DNA of 64,000 nucleotides from Peiella sedimenti (GCF_030504955.1 NZ_JAUKTR010000004.1:241283-305282), one strand, 5' to 3'. Numbered from the stretch's first letter, positions 29,005 to 38,744 are shown. Notes: generated by a model from the sequence alone, not told the origin. A program made the numbers and translations.

Positions 29005-29652
29005 CTAGCTGCGCGCGTGATCCCGGGCGCGGCGCAGGACGTCCATGAACATCTCAGGCGTCAGGCGGCCCGTGTTCGTGTTCAGCCGGGAGCAGTGATA
29101 GCTGTTGAACAGGCGGTAGGGGCCGATGTCAGCCTCTACCCCATGACCCGCCGCCATGGCCGAGGCCCTGGCGCCCAAGGCCGCCAGCACGTTCTTGCGT
29201 GAAATATCGCCCAGGGTGACGATGCTGCGCAGACGGGGCAGGGCGGCCAAGCGCGACATGAGGAAGGGGCGGCAGGTGCGCTCTTCCACCGGCAGGGGCT
29301 TGTTGCCCGGCGGGGCGCAGCGCACGGCGTTGGTGATCATACAGTCGATCAAGGTCAGGCCGTCGTCGGGGCGAGCCTGATACCGTCCCTCGGCCAGGCC
29401 CAGGGCGATCAGGGTCTCGTAGAGGATCACGCCGGCCCCGTCGCCGGTGAAGGGCCGGGCGGTGCGGTTGGCGCCGGTGCGGCCGGGGGCGAGGCCCACG
29501 ATCAGCAGGCGCGCGTTCTCATCGCCGAACGAGGCGACGGCGCCGTTGAACCAGGTGGGCTCCTTCCGCCGGTTCTCTTCGCGATAGGCGACCAGGCGCG
29601 GGCACAGGGGACAGTCCGCCGGCGCCTCGGGCGGATAGGCGGCGGCGCTCAT
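29005..29652 (-). CDS. Family 5 uracil-DNA glycosylase (UdgB type)
   Basis: Removes uracil, and probably other deaminated bases, from DNA. The 215-residue protein has the iron-sulfur Cys pair CPLCPRL near the N-terminus and further Cys in NAVRCAPPGNKP and RTCRPF; motif 1 is GLAPGRTGANRTARPFTGD and motif 2 is SYHCSRLNTNTGRLT, both of the family 5 pattern. It overlaps the upstream NYN gene by 4 nt (ATGA), so the two form an operon. Confidence 0.88.
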   Translation of the reverse strand: MSAAAYPPEAPADCPLCPRLVAYREENRRKEPTWFNGAVASFGDENARLLIVGLAPGRTGANRTARPFTGDGAGVILYETLIALGLAEGRYQARPDDGLTLIDCMITNAVRCAPPGNKPLPVEERTCRPFLMSRLAALPRLRSIVTLGDISRKNVLAALGARASAMAAGHGVEADIGPYRLFNSYHCSRLNTNTGRLTPEMFMDVLRRARDHARS

Positions 29653-30194
29653 TCGCCGCGCGGCGCCTTGGGGCGGCCGAAGACGGACATCAGATCGGCC
29701 AGTTCCACGAAGTTGTCGGCCTGGCGGCGCAGCTCGTCGGCGATCTGGGGCGGCTGGGTCTTGAGCGAGGAAATGACCGTGACGCGCACGCCCCTTCGCT
29801 GCACGGCTTCGACCAGGCGGCGGAAGTCGCCGTCGCCGGAGAACAGCACGGCGTGGTCGATGCGGTCGGCGATCTCGAGCATGTCCACCGTTAGGTCCAC
29901 ATCCATGTTGCCCTTGATTCGCTGGACGCCGTCGTGGCCCGTGAACCGCTTGGCCGGCTTGGTGACCATGTGGAAGCCGTTGTAGTCCAGCCAGTCCACG
30001 AGCGGCCGGAGCGGCGAATAGTCGTCGTTCTCGGTGACCGCGGTATAGTAGTACGCCCGGACCAGCACGCCCTTGCGGCGGAACTCGTCCAGCAGGGCCT
30101 TGAAGTCGAGATCGAAGTTCAGGGACTTGGCGGCGGAATAAAGATTGGCCCCATCGATGAAGAGGGCCAGACGCTCGTTGGGATAGAAGGTCAT
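29649..30194 (-). CDS. NYN/LabA-like domain protein (putative RNase)
   Basis: A 181-residue PIN-like NYN domain protein. Acidic active-site residues are visible in ALFIDGANLY, in KGNMDVDLTVDML and in VLFSGDGDFRRLVEA, and the ending PQIADELRRQADNFVELADL is typical of LabA-like proteins. Members are thought to act on RNA with a bound metal; the target is unknown. Its start codon overlaps the folK start on the other strand. Confidence 0.85.
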   Translation of the reverse strand: MTFYPNERLALFIDGANLYSAAKSLNFDLDFKALLDEFRRKGVLVRAYYYTAVTENDDYSPLRPLVDWLDYNGFHMVTKPAKRFTGHDGVQRIKGNMDVDLTVDMLEIADRIDHAVLFSGDGDFRRLVEAVQRRGVRVTVISSLKTQPPQIADELRRQADNFVELADLMSVFGRPKAPRGE

Positions 30195-30732
30195 GGAGCG
30201 GCGGTGTCCGATCGCGCTGGAGGGAGGGCAGGAGGCCCTGGACCGCGCCGTGGTTATCGCCCTCGGCTCGAACTTGAAAGGGGTCTGGGCCTCAACGGAG
30301 GCCCTGCTGGCGGCGGCGATGGCGCGTCTCCGGCCCGAGGGACTGGATGTGATCGCCTGTTCGTCCTGGTGGCGCTCGGCCGCCTGGCCTGATCCGGATG
30401 AGCCGCCCTATCTGAACGGGGTGGCGGTGGTGGAGACCACGCTGGATGCGCACGAGACGCTGCAGGCGCTGGGCCGGATCGAGGAGGCCTTCGGGCGCGA
30501 TCGGGGCGAAAGAAACGCGCCGCGCACCCTCGATCTGGACCTCATCGCCTATGGCCGTTTGGCCGGCGATCTGAACGGCCTGATCCTGCCGCACCCGCGC
30601 GCGGCCGAGCGCCGCTTCGTCATGGGGCCGCTGGCCGAGATCGCGCCGGAGTGGACGCACCCGGTGCTGGGCCTGACGGCGGCGGCCCTGGCGGACAGGG
30701 CCACGGTGGGGCGGGACGCGCGGCCGGTCTAG
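30193..30732 (+). CDS. folK: 2-amino-4-hydroxy-6-hydroxymethyldihydropteridine diphosphokinase
   Basis: FolK transfers pyrophosphate from ATP to the pterin in folate synthesis. Motifs include VVIALGSN, the substrate loop SSWWRSAAW, the catalytic metal site RTLDLDLIAYG, and LPHPRAAERRFVM. The first about 19 residues are not typical, and the ATG overlaps the divergent NYN start codon by two bases. A later start, for example GTG at 30250, is possible but has poor ribosome-site spacing. At most 179 residues. Confidence 0.9.
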   Translation: MERRCPIALEGGQEALDRAVVIALGSNLKGVWASTEALLAAAMARLRPEGLDVIACSSWWRSAAWPDPDEPPYLNGVAVVETTLDAHETLQALGRIEEAFGRDRGERNAPRTLDLDLIAYGRLAGDLNGLILPHPRAAERRFVMGPLAEIAPEWTHPVLGLTAAALADRATVGRDARPV

Positions 30733-30822
30733 GCTTGCCCTCCAGCCAAACAAGCAACATCGACCCCTCATGATAGCAGGCGCGAGGGGCGTAGGCTGTG
30801 GACTTCAGTGGGGGAGCTTCGG

Positions 30823-32889
30823 ATGACCATGACACACCTCGACCGCCGTTCCGTCCTGGCCGCGGCGGCGGCCATGGGGGCTACGGCCATGTTCGCCGGA
30901 CGCGCGCACGCCTCCAGCCGGCGCTGGCGCGAGGACCGCACCCTGTATCCGTACGGCGTCGCTTCAGGCGATCCGGACCCCAACAGCGTCATCCTGTGGA
31001 CCCGCCGCGCCTTTGACGAGGCCGACCAGGGGACCCTGCACGTCGAGATCGCGCTGGACCCCGAGTTCCGGCGAGTGATCTCCACCGAACGGGTGGTGGC
31101 GCGGCCTGAGTCGGACTGGACGGTGCGCGTGCTCGCCTCGGGGCTCGAGCCCGCGACGGTCTACTGGTACCGCTTCACCGATGACGCCGGCGCGGGCAGC
31201 CGCATCGGCCGCACCATCACCGCGCCGCGCGAAGACGACCCGCGTCCGCGCCAGTTCGCCTTCGCCTCATGCCAGAGCGTCAACGAGGGCAAGCAGAACG
31301 CCTATGCGCGCCTGATCTGGGACGACCAGCGCAAGCCGGAGGACCAGCGGCTGGGCTTCATGCTGCACCTGGGGGACTTTATCTACGAGGTGATGGAGTA
31401 TCCCGACGAGGTGCCGACGCGCCTGGGCCGCACGGTCTATGAGGTCGCCCGGCTGCCGGACGCGCGCAAGATCGGCAACTTCTATGTGCCGACGACCCTG
31501 ACCGGCTATCGCATGACCTATCGGGGACACATCATCGATCCGGACATCCAGGACGCGCGCGCCTACCTGCCGTTCGTCTGCATCGGCGACAATCACGAGT
31601 TCTCCTGGCTGGGCCACCAGGCCTATACCGGCTTCGGCAGCATCCAACCCGCCATGCAGCTGAAGGTGGCGGCCAATCAGGCCTGGTGGGAGTACATCCC
31701 CTCACGGGTCAAAAAGGCCTCCGGGCCGGGCCTCGACGCCTTCGAACCGCCCGCTGTCGAAAACACGCCATCGGATAACGCCTACCTGCCGGTCGTGATC
31801 GACGAGCCCAACAACCTGGCGGCCATCAACAGCATGATCGCCTACCGCAAGTTCCGGTACGGCAAGAACATCGACGTCATCATCACCGACCTGCACAGCT
31901 ATCGAGGACGATGGCCGACCCAGCGGCGAGAGCTGGCGCGCTTCGGCATGCAGGAGTTTCCAGCCGATCCGCAGGAGATGTACGAGGCCATCGACGCCGG
32001 CCGCGCCTATGACGGCGGCAACCCGCCCGATGAGATCACCTACGGCCCCCACTCGATCCCGAACTTCCGCAAGGACGAGCCGCCCATGTCGGTTCTGGGG
32101 GAAACCCAGAAGCAGTGGCTGAAGGACGCGCTGGCGAGCTCGCAGGCGACCTGGAAGGTCTGGGCCATAACCAACGGGCCCCTCCTCATGCGGATGGACA
32201 TGCAGAACCTGCCTGAGGGCATGACGCCTGCATGGCCAGGCCGGGACTTCGGCGTCATCGGCAGCCTGGACTTCAGCGGAGCCTTCCACGAGCGGAACGA
32301 GATGTATCAGTTCGTCCGCGACCAGGGCCTGACTGGATTCGTCACCGTGTCGGGGGACCGGCACAGCTTCTGGGCGGGCTACGCCACGGACGTTCTGCCG
32401 CCCCGGGGCTTTGAGCCCGTGGGCCTGAGTTTCATCACGGGGTCGATTTCGTCGCCAGGCGGGCAGGAGGCCTATGAGACGACCATGGCCCGGGACTATG
32501 CCCTCAGGCCGATCTTCCTCGCGGACACGCCGGGGCAGGAGAGGCCCGACCCGGTCATCAACATGACCTATAACCACGGGGTCCGCACCGCGCTGGAATA
32601 CAGCCGCTCCTTTGATCTGGAGGCCGCCAAGGCCCTGAGCAACCCGGACCTGTCCCCGCACCTGACCTTCGTGGACGTGGGCGGACACGGCTTCTCGATC
32701 GTGCGGGCCACCGAGGCCGAGATCACCACCGAGTTCGTCTGCATCCCGCACCCGAAGACCCGGGCGGAGACGCCGGACGGCGGGCCGATCCGCTATCGCG
32801 TGCAGCACCGGGCGCAGCTGTGGGGCCGGGGCGAGCGGCCCCGGATGACGCAAGAGGTGCTGGAGGGCGACGCGCGGTTCTCGACGTAG
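30823..32889 (+). CDS. phoD: PhoD-type alkaline phosphatase/phosphodiesterase
   Basis: A secreted metallophosphoesterase that frees phosphate from organic esters. A Tat signal (HLDRRSVLAAAAAMG, cut near AHA) precedes the PhoD N-terminal Ig-like domain (YPYGVASGDPDPNSVILWTR) and the catalytic domain with FASCQS, LHLGDFIYE, CIGDNHEFSW, and SGDRHSFWAG. GGGGAG lies 6 nt before the ATG at 30823; GTG at 30808 is less likely. 688 residues, a long PhoD. I saw no convincing Pho box upstream. Confidence 0.9.
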   Translation: MTMTHLDRRSVLAAAAAMGATAMFAGRAHASSRRWREDRTLYPYGVASGDPDPNSVILWTRRAFDEADQGTLHVEIALDPEFRRVISTERVVARPESDWTVRVLASGLEPATVYWYRFTDDAGAGSRIGRTITAPREDDPRPRQFAFASCQSVNEGKQNAYARLIWDDQRKPEDQRLGFMLHLGDFIYEVMEYPDEVPTRLGRTVYEVARLPDARKIGNFYVPTTLTGYRMTYRGHIIDPDIQDARAYLPFVCIGDNHEFSWLGHQAYTGFGSIQPAMQLKVAANQAWWEYIPSRVKKASGPGLDAFEPPAVENTPSDNAYLPVVIDEPNNLAAINSMIAYRKFRYGKNIDVIITDLHSYRGRWPTQRRELARFGMQEFPADPQEMYEAIDAGRAYDGGNPPDEITYGPHSIPNFRKDEPPMSVLGETQKQWLKDALASSQATWKVWAITNGPLLMRMDMQNLPEGMTPAWPGRDFGVIGSLDFSGAFHERNEMYQFVRDQGLTGFVTVSGDRHSFWAGYATDVLPPRGFEPVGLSFITGSISSPGGQEAYETTMARDYALRPIFLADTPGQERPDPVINMTYNHGVRTALEYSRSFDLEAAKALSNPDLSPHLTFVDVGGHGFSIVRATEAEITTEFVCIPHPKTRAETPDGGPIRYRVQHRAQLWGRGERPRMTQEVLEGDARFST

Positions 32890-32916
32890 GCGCGGGAAGG
32901 GGACAGCGGGACGGCC

Positions 32917-32938
32917 GCCGCAATGCCGCCATTGCGGC
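32917..32938. repeat. Inverted repeat next to the rpoZ promoter
   Basis: GCCGCAATG (32917-32925) and CATTGCGGC (32930-32938) form a perfect 9-bp stem with a 4-nt loop, 27 nt past the phoD stop and abutting the rpoZ -35 element. It could be the phoD terminator or an operator for rpoZ. Confidence 0.45.
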
Positions 32939-32939
32939 G

Positions 32940-32968
32940 TTGCACAATGACGCCAGACCCTCTATTTT
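32940..32968 (+). promoter_or_regulatory. Probable rpoZ-spoT promoter
   Basis: TTGCAC (32940-32945) and TATTTT (32963-32968) are 17 bp apart, the best sigma-70-like pair in the window. The expected start site near 32975 leaves a leader of about 24 nt. Confidence 0.5.
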
Positions 32969-32998
32969 CTCCCGTTCTCCCCACTCGCCGAGGATTCC

Positions 32999-33358
32999 AT
33001 GGCCCGCGTCACCGTCGAAGACTGCATCGAGAAGGTCCCGAACCGTTTCGGCCTGGTCCTGCTGGCCGGCCACCGAGCGCGCGCCATCTCGAACGGCGCG
33101 CCGCTGACCATCGATCGCGACAACGACAAGAACCCCGTCGTGGCCCTGCGCGAACTGGCGGACGACGCGGTTCAGCCCGAAGAGCTGAAGGAATCCATCG
33201 TCGTGTCGCTGCAGCGCGTTGACGAGCGCAACGACGCCGAGGAAGAGGCCGAGACCCTGGCCCTGCTGGCCGAGCCCCAGCACATGGCCATGAGCGAGCA
33301 GGAGCTGCTGCGCGCCCTGCAAAGCGACCGTGACGGCGGCCAGGAGGAGCGCTACTGA
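32999..33358 (+). CDS. rpoZ: RNA polymerase omega subunit
   Basis: Omega helps assemble the beta-prime subunit into RNA polymerase and forms part of the ppGpp site. The 119-residue protein starts [20 protein letters not shown] and has the core [10 protein letters not shown] followed by [13 protein letters not shown], then an acidic, Glu-rich tail. AGGA precedes the ATG. It is followed by spoT, a conserved pair that links the alarmone synthase with a subunit that binds it. Confidence 0.95.
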   Translation: MARVTVEDCIEKVPNRFGLVLLAGHRARAISNGAPLTIDRDNDKNPVVALRELADDAVQPEELKESIVVSLQRVDERNDAEEEAETLALLAEPQHMAMSEQELLRALQSDRDGGQEERY

Positions 33359-33477
33359 CGGTCGAGTCCGCCGCCAGCGCCCAACCCCTTCCGGCGGCCG
33401 ATCCGCCGCCGCCTTCCGCACGGCCTGAAGCCGACGAAGAGCCCGCCCAAGAGCATGGCGGCCGTCCGGCCGGCTAT

Positions 33478-35634
33478 ATGCGTCAATTCGAGCTGACCGA
33501 ACGGGTCAGGTCCTACGATCCCACCGCCGACGAGGGCCTGCTGGACAGGGCCTATGTCTATGCCGTGCGCATGCACGGCTCGCAGAAGCGCGCCTCGGGC
33601 GATCCCTATTTCGCCCACCCGATCCAGGTGGCCGGCATCCTGACCGAGTACCGGCTGGACACGGCGTCGATCGTCACCGCCCTGCTGCACGACGTCATCG
33701 AGGACACCTCGGCGGGCAAGGGCGACATCGCCGAGCTGTTCGGCGAGGAGATCGCCGAGCTGGTGGAAGGGGTGACCAAGCTGTCGCGCCTGGAGCTGCA
33801 GGCCGAGCACGTGCGCCAGGCCGAGAACCTGCGCAAATTCATCCTGGCCATCTCGAAGGACGTGCGCGTCCTCATCGTCAAGCTGGCCGACCGCCTGCAC
33901 AACATGCGCACGCTTCACTTCGTGAAGCCGGCCAAGCGCGAGCGCATCAGCCGCGAGACCCTGGACGTCTATGCGCCGCTGGCGCGCAACATCGGCATGT
34001 ACAAGATCGCCTCGGAGTTGGAGGATCTGGCGTTCAGCCACCTCAACCCGACGGCCCACGACGCCCTGGTGCGCCGGCTGGAGGCGCTGCGGCACGAGCA
34101 CGGCCAGCAGGTGGGCGCCATCGAGGACGCCATCCGCAAGAAGCTGGCCGATCAGGGCCTGGAGGCCCGCGTCTTCGGCCGCGAGAAGTCGCCCTATTCC
34201 ATCTGGCGCAAGCTGCAGCGCAAGTCGGTGGGCTTTTCGTCCCTGGCCGACATCTACGGCTTCCGGGTCATCGTGGCGAGCGAGGCGGACTGCTACCGGG
34301 CGCTGGGCGTGCTGCACCAGGCCTGGTCCATGGTGCCGGGCCGCTTCAAGGACTTCATCTCGACGCCGAAGAGCAACAACTACCAGTCCCTGCACACCAC
34401 GGTGGTGGGCCCTCGCGGCCTGAAGATCGAGATGCAGATCAGGACCGAGGCCATGGACCGCGTGGCCGAGGACGGCGTGGCGGCCCACTGGCGCTACAAG
34501 GACAAGTCCTACGGCTTTGACGCCGATGCGGTGGCGGCGAGCGGGCGCGACCCTCTGAACAACCTGCGCCACCTGGTCCAGGTGATGGAGCACGGCGGCG
34601 AGGCCGAGGACTGGGTCGAACACGCCAAGCTGGAGATGTTCGCCGACCAGGTGTTCGTGTTCACGCCGATGGGCGAGCTGATCGGTCTGCCGCGCGGGGC
34701 CATGCCGCTGGACTTCGCCTATGCGGTGCACACCAGCATCGGCGACACCGCCGTGGGCGTGAAGATCAACGGCGAGCCGGCGCCCATGCGGACCCTGCTG
34801 AGCAACGGCGACGTGGTCGAAATCATCCGCGGGTCCAAGCCCAGCGTGCCGCCGGACTGGCGCAGCCTGACCGTCACCGGCCGGGCCCGGAGCGCCATCA
34901 AGCGTCACATCCGCAGCGTCGAGCGCGAGGAATTCCACCGCCTGGGCCGCGCCGCGGTGGATCACGCCCTGGCGCGCGTCGGCAAGGCGCTGGACGAGAT
35001 TAAGCTGGCCCCGGCGCTGGAGGTGCTGAGCCTCAAGGACGAGGAGGAGCTGTTCGACGCCGTGGGCCGGGGCCGCATCCAGGCCTCGAAGGTGGTCGAG
35101 GCCATTTTCCCGGCCATGAAGAGCTCGGAAAAGGCCGCCGCTGCCGCCCGGGTGCGCATCGCGGACCGCAAGCCGGCCAGCCTGTTCGTGCGCGGCGGCG
35201 GCCTGACGCCGGGCGTTTCGCTTCACTTCGCGCCGTGCTGCCATCCGCTGCCGGGCGACCGCATCGTCGGCATTCTGCAGTCGGGCCAGGGGCTGACTGT
35301 GCACACCATCGACTGTGAACGCCTGGCGGAGTTCCAGGACCGTCAGGACCTGTGGCGCGACCTGCAATGGACGCCCCAGGCCGAGCAGGAGAGCACCGCC
35401 TCGGCCCGCCTGCGCGCCACCATCATCCACGCGCCGGGCGTCCTGGGCCAGGTCTGCACCGTCATCGGCGAGGCCGGCGGCAACATTCAGAACCTGACCA
35501 TGGCGCATCGCCAGTCGGACTTCTTCGAGGTGGTGTTCGACATCGAGGTGAACGACGCGCGGCACGCCACCCACATCGCCGCGGCGTTGCGCACCAACCC
35601 GTCGGTGCAGACGGTCGAGCGGCCCAAGGGGTGA
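33478..35634 (+). CDS. spoT: Bifunctional (p)ppGpp synthetase/hydrolase (Rsh)
   Basis: The single long RelA/SpoT homolog typical of alphaproteobacteria, 718 residues. In order: HD hydrolase domain with LLHDVIEDTSAG intact (about residues 70-80), synthetase domain with REKSPYSIWRKL, IYGFRVIV and STPKSNNYQSLHT, TGS domain (VFTPMGELIGLPRGA), and C-terminal ACT domain. Both activities look intact. No ribosome site is evident at the ATG, and the 117 nt before it are open in frame but have no ATG, GTG or TTG. The stop overlaps the next gene's GTG. Confidence 0.94.
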   Translation: MRQFELTERVRSYDPTADEGLLDRAYVYAVRMHGSQKRASGDPYFAHPIQVAGILTEYRLDTASIVTALLHDVIEDTSAGKGDIAELFGEEIAELVEGVTKLSRLELQAEHVRQAENLRKFILAISKDVRVLIVKLADRLHNMRTLHFVKPAKRERISRETLDVYAPLARNIGMYKIASELEDLAFSHLNPTAHDALVRRLEALRHEHGQQVGAIEDAIRKKLADQGLEARVFGREKSPYSIWRKLQRKSVGFSSLADIYGFRVIVASEADCYRALGVLHQAWSMVPGRFKDFISTPKSNNYQSLHTTVVGPRGLKIEMQIRTEAMDRVAEDGVAAHWRYKDKSYGFDADAVAASGRDPLNNLRHLVQVMEHGGEAEDWVEHAKLEMFADQVFVFTPMGELIGLPRGAMPLDFAYAVHTSIGDTAVGVKINGEPAPMRTLLSNGDVVEIIRGSKPSVPPDWRSLTVTGRARSAIKRHIRSVEREEFHRLGRAAVDHALARVGKALDEIKLAPALEVLSLKDEEELFDAVGRGRIQASKVVEAIFPAMKSSEKAAAAARVRIADRKPASLFVRGGGLTPGVSLHFAPCCHPLPGDRIVGILQSGQGLTVHTIDCERLAEFQDRQDLWRDLQWTPQAEQESTASARLRATIIHAPGVLGQVCTVIGEAGGNIQNLTMAHRQSDFFEVVFDIEVNDARHATHIAAALRTNPSVQTVERPKG

Positions 35635-35987
35635 GTCGGCCCGTCGCCCTCAAGATCCTGACGCCGGATGAGTGGCGGACCTTCCAGACCGTGGGCGAGT
35701 TCGCGGGCGCGCCCATCGACTTTCAGGACGGCTATATCCACCTGTCGACCTGGGATCAGGCCGCCGAGACCCTGGACAAGTACTTCGCGAACCTGCCCAG
35801 CGTCGTGGTCGCTGAAGTCGATCTGAGCCTTCTGGATGACGTGCGCTGGGAAGCGTCACGAGGCGGGGCGCTGTTCCCGCACCAGTACGGCGTACTGCCG
35901 TTGAGGGCCGTGACCCGCTGGGCCGAGGGCGCGCCGGGCGAGGTCTTGGCGCGGCTGGTTCTTGCGACGGCGAGCGGCGGGGTCTAA
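35631..35987 (+). CDS. DUF952 family protein
   Basis: A 118-residue protein of the DUF952 family, whose members resemble glutathione transferase-like or ADP-ribosyltransferase-like small folds but have no settled function. Family landmarks are [26 protein letters not shown], and [19 protein letters not shown]. The GTG start overlaps the spoT stop (GTGA), so it is translationally coupled. Its place between spoT and pyrE recurs in related genomes as far as I recall, which is from memory only. Confidence 0.8.
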   Translation: MSRPVALKILTPDEWRTFQTVGEFAGAPIDFQDGYIHLSTWDQAAETLDKYFANLPSVVVAEVDLSLLDDVRWEASRGGALFPHQYGVLPLRAVTRWAEGAPGEVLARLVLATASGGV

Positions 35988-35998
35988 GCGGCTTGGCC

Positions 35999-36583
35999 AT
36001 GAACACCCAGGACGTGCTCGACGAATTCCGCGCCGCCGGCGCCCTGCGCGAGGGGCACTTCGTGCTCTCCTCGGGCCTGCACAGCCCGGTCTTTCTACAG
36101 AAGAACCTGGTCTTCATGCACGCGGACCGGTGCGCGCGCCTGTGCAGCGCCCTGGCCGAGCGCATCAAGGCCGAAGCGCCCGGCGCCGAGGTGGTCATCT
36201 CGCCCGCCGTCGGCGGCATTCTGCCCGGGTACGAAACGGCGCGGCATCTGGGCGTGCCGTCCATGTACGTCGAACGTGAGGGCGGCGCCTTCAGGCTGCG
36301 GCGGGGCTTCCATCTGGAGCCGGGCGCCAAGGTGGTCATGGTCGAGGACATCGTCACCACGGGCCTGTCCTCGCGTGAGTGCATCGAGGCCATCCGCCAG
36401 GCGGGCGGCGAAGTTCTGGCGGCGGCGTGCATCGTCGACCGTTCCGGCGGAAAGGCGGACGTGGGCGCGCCCCTGATCGCCCTGGCCCGGCTGGAGGTTC
36501 CGGCTTATCCGGCCGACGCCCTGCCGCCCGAGCTGGCGGCCCTGCCGGTCGAGGACCCCGGCAGCCGGCGGCTGTCTAAGTAG
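35999..36583 (+). CDS. pyrE: Orotate phosphoribosyltransferase
   Basis: PyrE makes orotidine 5-phosphate from orotate and PRPP in pyrimidine synthesis. The 194-residue protein shows [30 protein letters not shown], and the PRPP-binding motif [17 protein letters not shown] at 35999 is chosen over an in-frame TTG two codons earlier. It is 11 nt from the DUF952 gene and 6 nt from pdxJ. Confidence 0.95.
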   Translation: MNTQDVLDEFRAAGALREGHFVLSSGLHSPVFLQKNLVFMHADRCARLCSALAERIKAEAPGAEVVISPAVGGILPGYETARHLGVPSMYVEREGGAFRLRRGFHLEPGAKVVMVEDIVTTGLSSRECIEAIRQAGGEVLAAACIVDRSGGKADVGAPLIALARLEVPAYPADALPPELAALPVEDPGSRRLSK

Positions 36584-36589
36584 GGGTTG

Positions 36590-37348
36590 ATGAAGGTGGC
36601 GCTGGAACCCATCCGCCTGGGCGTCAATATCGACCACGTGGCCACGGTCAGGAACGCGCGCGGGGGGGCGCACCCGGACCCGGTGCGCGCGGCCCAGCTG
36701 GCGGTGACGGCGGGGGCCGACGGCATCACGGCGCACCTGCGCGAGGACCGCCGCCATATCACCGACGCCGACATTATCGGCCTGAGCGAGCTGTGCCGCT
36801 CATCCGGCGTGCCTCTGAACCTGGAAATGGCGGCCACCGATGAGATGCGCGGCATCGCCCTGCGCCACCGGCCGCACGCGGTCTGCATCGTGCCGGAGCG
36901 GCGCGAGGAGCGCACCACCGAGGGCGGTCTGGACGTGGTGAGCGGTCGCGAGCGGCTGGCGGGCCTGGTGGCGGAGCTGGCGGGGGCGGGCAGCCGCGTT
37001 TCCCTGTTCATCGCCGCTGATCCGGATCAGGTGCGCGCCTCGGCCGACATAGGCGCCCAAGTGGTCGAGCTGCACACCGGCGCCTGGTGCGAGGCCGTCC
37101 GGGAAGGGGCGGGCGAGGCCGAGTTCGCCGCCCTGGCCGCCGCGGCGGACCAGGCGCATGACCTGGGACTGGAGGTTCACGCCGGGCATGGGCTCGATTT
37201 CGATACGGCGGCGCAGATCGCCCGACTGCGGCCCATTCGTGAACTCAACATCGGTCACTTCCTGATCGGGGAGGCCGTATTTATCGGCCTGGAGGCCGCC
37301 GTGGGCCGCATGCGTCAGGTCATCGGCGAGGCCCGGGCCGGAGCATGA
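36590..37348 (+). CDS. pdxJ: Pyridoxine 5-phosphate synthase
   Basis: PdxJ closes the ring of vitamin B6 from deoxyxylulose phosphate and aminoacetone phosphate. The 252-residue TIM barrel has [53 protein letters not shown], and the C-terminal [18 protein letters not shown] lies just before the ATG at 36590. The stop overlaps acpS (ATGA), as in many proteobacteria. Confidence 0.96.
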   Translation: MKVALEPIRLGVNIDHVATVRNARGGAHPDPVRAAQLAVTAGADGITAHLREDRRHITDADIIGLSELCRSSGVPLNLEMAATDEMRGIALRHRPHAVCIVPERREERTTEGGLDVVSGRERLAGLVAELAGAGSRVSLFIAADPDQVRASADIGAQVVELHTGAWCEAVREGAGEAEFAALAAAADQAHDLGLEVHAGHGLDFDTAAQIARLRPIRELNIGHFLIGEAVFIGLEAAVGRMRQVIGEARAGA

Positions 37349-37749
37349 TCATCGGGACAGGCTCGGACCTGTGCGACATCCGCCGCATCCAGGCGTCGCT
37401 GGACCGTTTCGGCGACCGCTTCAAACAGCGCTGCTTCACGGAGTTGGAGCGCGCTCGTTCTGACCGCAAGCCAAACCCGGCTGAAAGCTACGCCAAGCGT
37501 TTCGCCGCCAAGGAGGCCATGTCCAAGGCGCTGGGCCTGGGTCTGCGCGACGGCGTGGCGTGGCGCGAGATCGGGGTCGTGAACCTGCCCACCGGCCAGC
37601 CGACGATCCAGGTCAGCGGCCGCACCGCCGAGCGCCTGGCGGCCCTGGTCCCGCCGGGCATGGCGCCCCGCATCCACGTGACCCTGACGGACGAGCCGCC
37701 CTATGCTTTCGCAATGGTAATCCTGGAAGCCTTGCCCGCCACGGCCTGA
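37345..37749 (+). CDS. acpS: Holo-[acyl-carrier-protein] synthase
   Basis: AcpS transfers 4-phosphopantetheine from CoA to apo-ACP. The 134-residue protein has the metal-binding [14 protein letters not shown] and the conserved [13 protein letters not shown] helix with its catalytic Glu. It overlaps pdxJ by 4 nt and lies 53 nt before lepB. The Asp of the first motif and the Glu and Lys of the second are all present, so it should be active. Confidence 0.95.
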   Translation: MIIGTGSDLCDIRRIQASLDRFGDRFKQRCFTELERARSDRKPNPAESYAKRFAAKEAMSKALGLGLRDGVAWREIGVVNLPTGQPTIQVSGRTAERLAALVPPGMAPRIHVTLTDEPPYAFAMVILEALPATA

Positions 37750-37802
37750 GCGACTACCGATCCCTGTTGAGGCCCCGCTTCAGGGCCGTCCGGACCTGAC
37801 CG

Positions 37803-38744
37803 ATGAGCGACGACGACAAGCCGCACGAGCCTCCCCACGAGGGCCCCTCTCACGACGACGGCCACGAGGCCCCGCCGCAGGCGGTCGCGCACGAGTCCGA
37901 AGACGCCATGCTCGAGCAGGAGGGCGCCGGCCCCGCCGCCGATGAGGTTGAGGCGGCGGAGGCGAACGAGCAGGAATCCGCGCCCGCGCCGGCCAAGTCC
38001 GACGACCTCGTTCAAGAGTTGAAGGAGATCGGCAAGACCGTCTTCTACGCGCTTCTGATCGCGATGGTTTTGCGGACGCTGTTCTTCCAGCCCTTCACCA
38101 TCCCGTCGGCCTCGATGGAGCCCAATCTCTATGAGGGCGACTACATCATCGTGTCGAAATGGAGCTACGGCTACAGCCGCCACGCCACGCCCATCAGCAT
38201 CCCCGGCCTGCACGGCCGCCTGTTTGGCGGCCAGCCGGATCGCGGCGACGTGGTCGTCTTCAAGCTGCCCAGCGACAACCGCACCGACTACATCAAGCGG
38301 GTCATCGGCCTGCCCGGCGACCGCATCCAGATGCGCGACGGCCGCCTCTACATCAACGATCAGCCGGTCGAGGACACGGTCGTGTCGCGCCGCGAGGTCG
38401 AGTCCATCTTCGGCTACAGCCAGGAGACCCTGCAGGTCCGCGAGACCCTGCCGGAGGGTCGCAGCTTCATGACCCAGGACTACGGCGCGGGCGGCGATCT
38501 GGACGACACGGGCGTCTATGTCGTGCCTGAAGGCCACTACTTCATGATGGGCGACAACCGCGACAACTCGCTGGACAGCCGCGTCGACCTGCGCAGCGGG
38601 GGCGTGGACATGGTGCCGGCCGAGAACCTGATCGGCGAGGCCCAGATCATCCTGTTCTCGTGGCACCCCGGGGCGAGCCTGTTCAAGCCCTGGACCTGGT
38701 TGACCAAGGTGCGGCTGAGCCGCTTCTTCCACGAGCTGAAATGA
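37803..38744 (+). CDS. lepB: Signal peptidase I
   Basis: LepB removes signal peptides from secreted proteins at the outer face of the inner membrane. One membrane segment (VFYALLIAMVLRTLFF, about residues 80-95) precedes the catalytic Ser104 in PSASMEP and Lys165 in DYIKRVIGLPGD; GDNRDNSLDSR is box E. The 313 residues include an unusual cytoplasmic N-terminus of about 65 residues rich in His, Asp, Glu and Pro. The stop overlaps rnc (ATGA). Confidence 0.95.
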   Translation: MSDDDKPHEPPHEGPSHDDGHEAPPQAVAHESEDAMLEQEGAGPAADEVEAAEANEQESAPAPAKSDDLVQELKEIGKTVFYALLIAMVLRTLFFQPFTIPSASMEPNLYEGDYIIVSKWSYGYSRHATPISIPGLHGRLFGGQPDRGDVVVFKLPSDNRTDYIKRVIGLPGDRIQMRDGRLYINDQPVEDTVVSRREVESIFGYSQETLQVRETLPEGRSFMTQDYGAGGDLDDTGVYVVPEGHYFMMGDNRDNSLDSRVDLRSGGVDMVPAENLIGEAQIILFSWHPGASLFKPWTWLTKVRLSRFFHELK

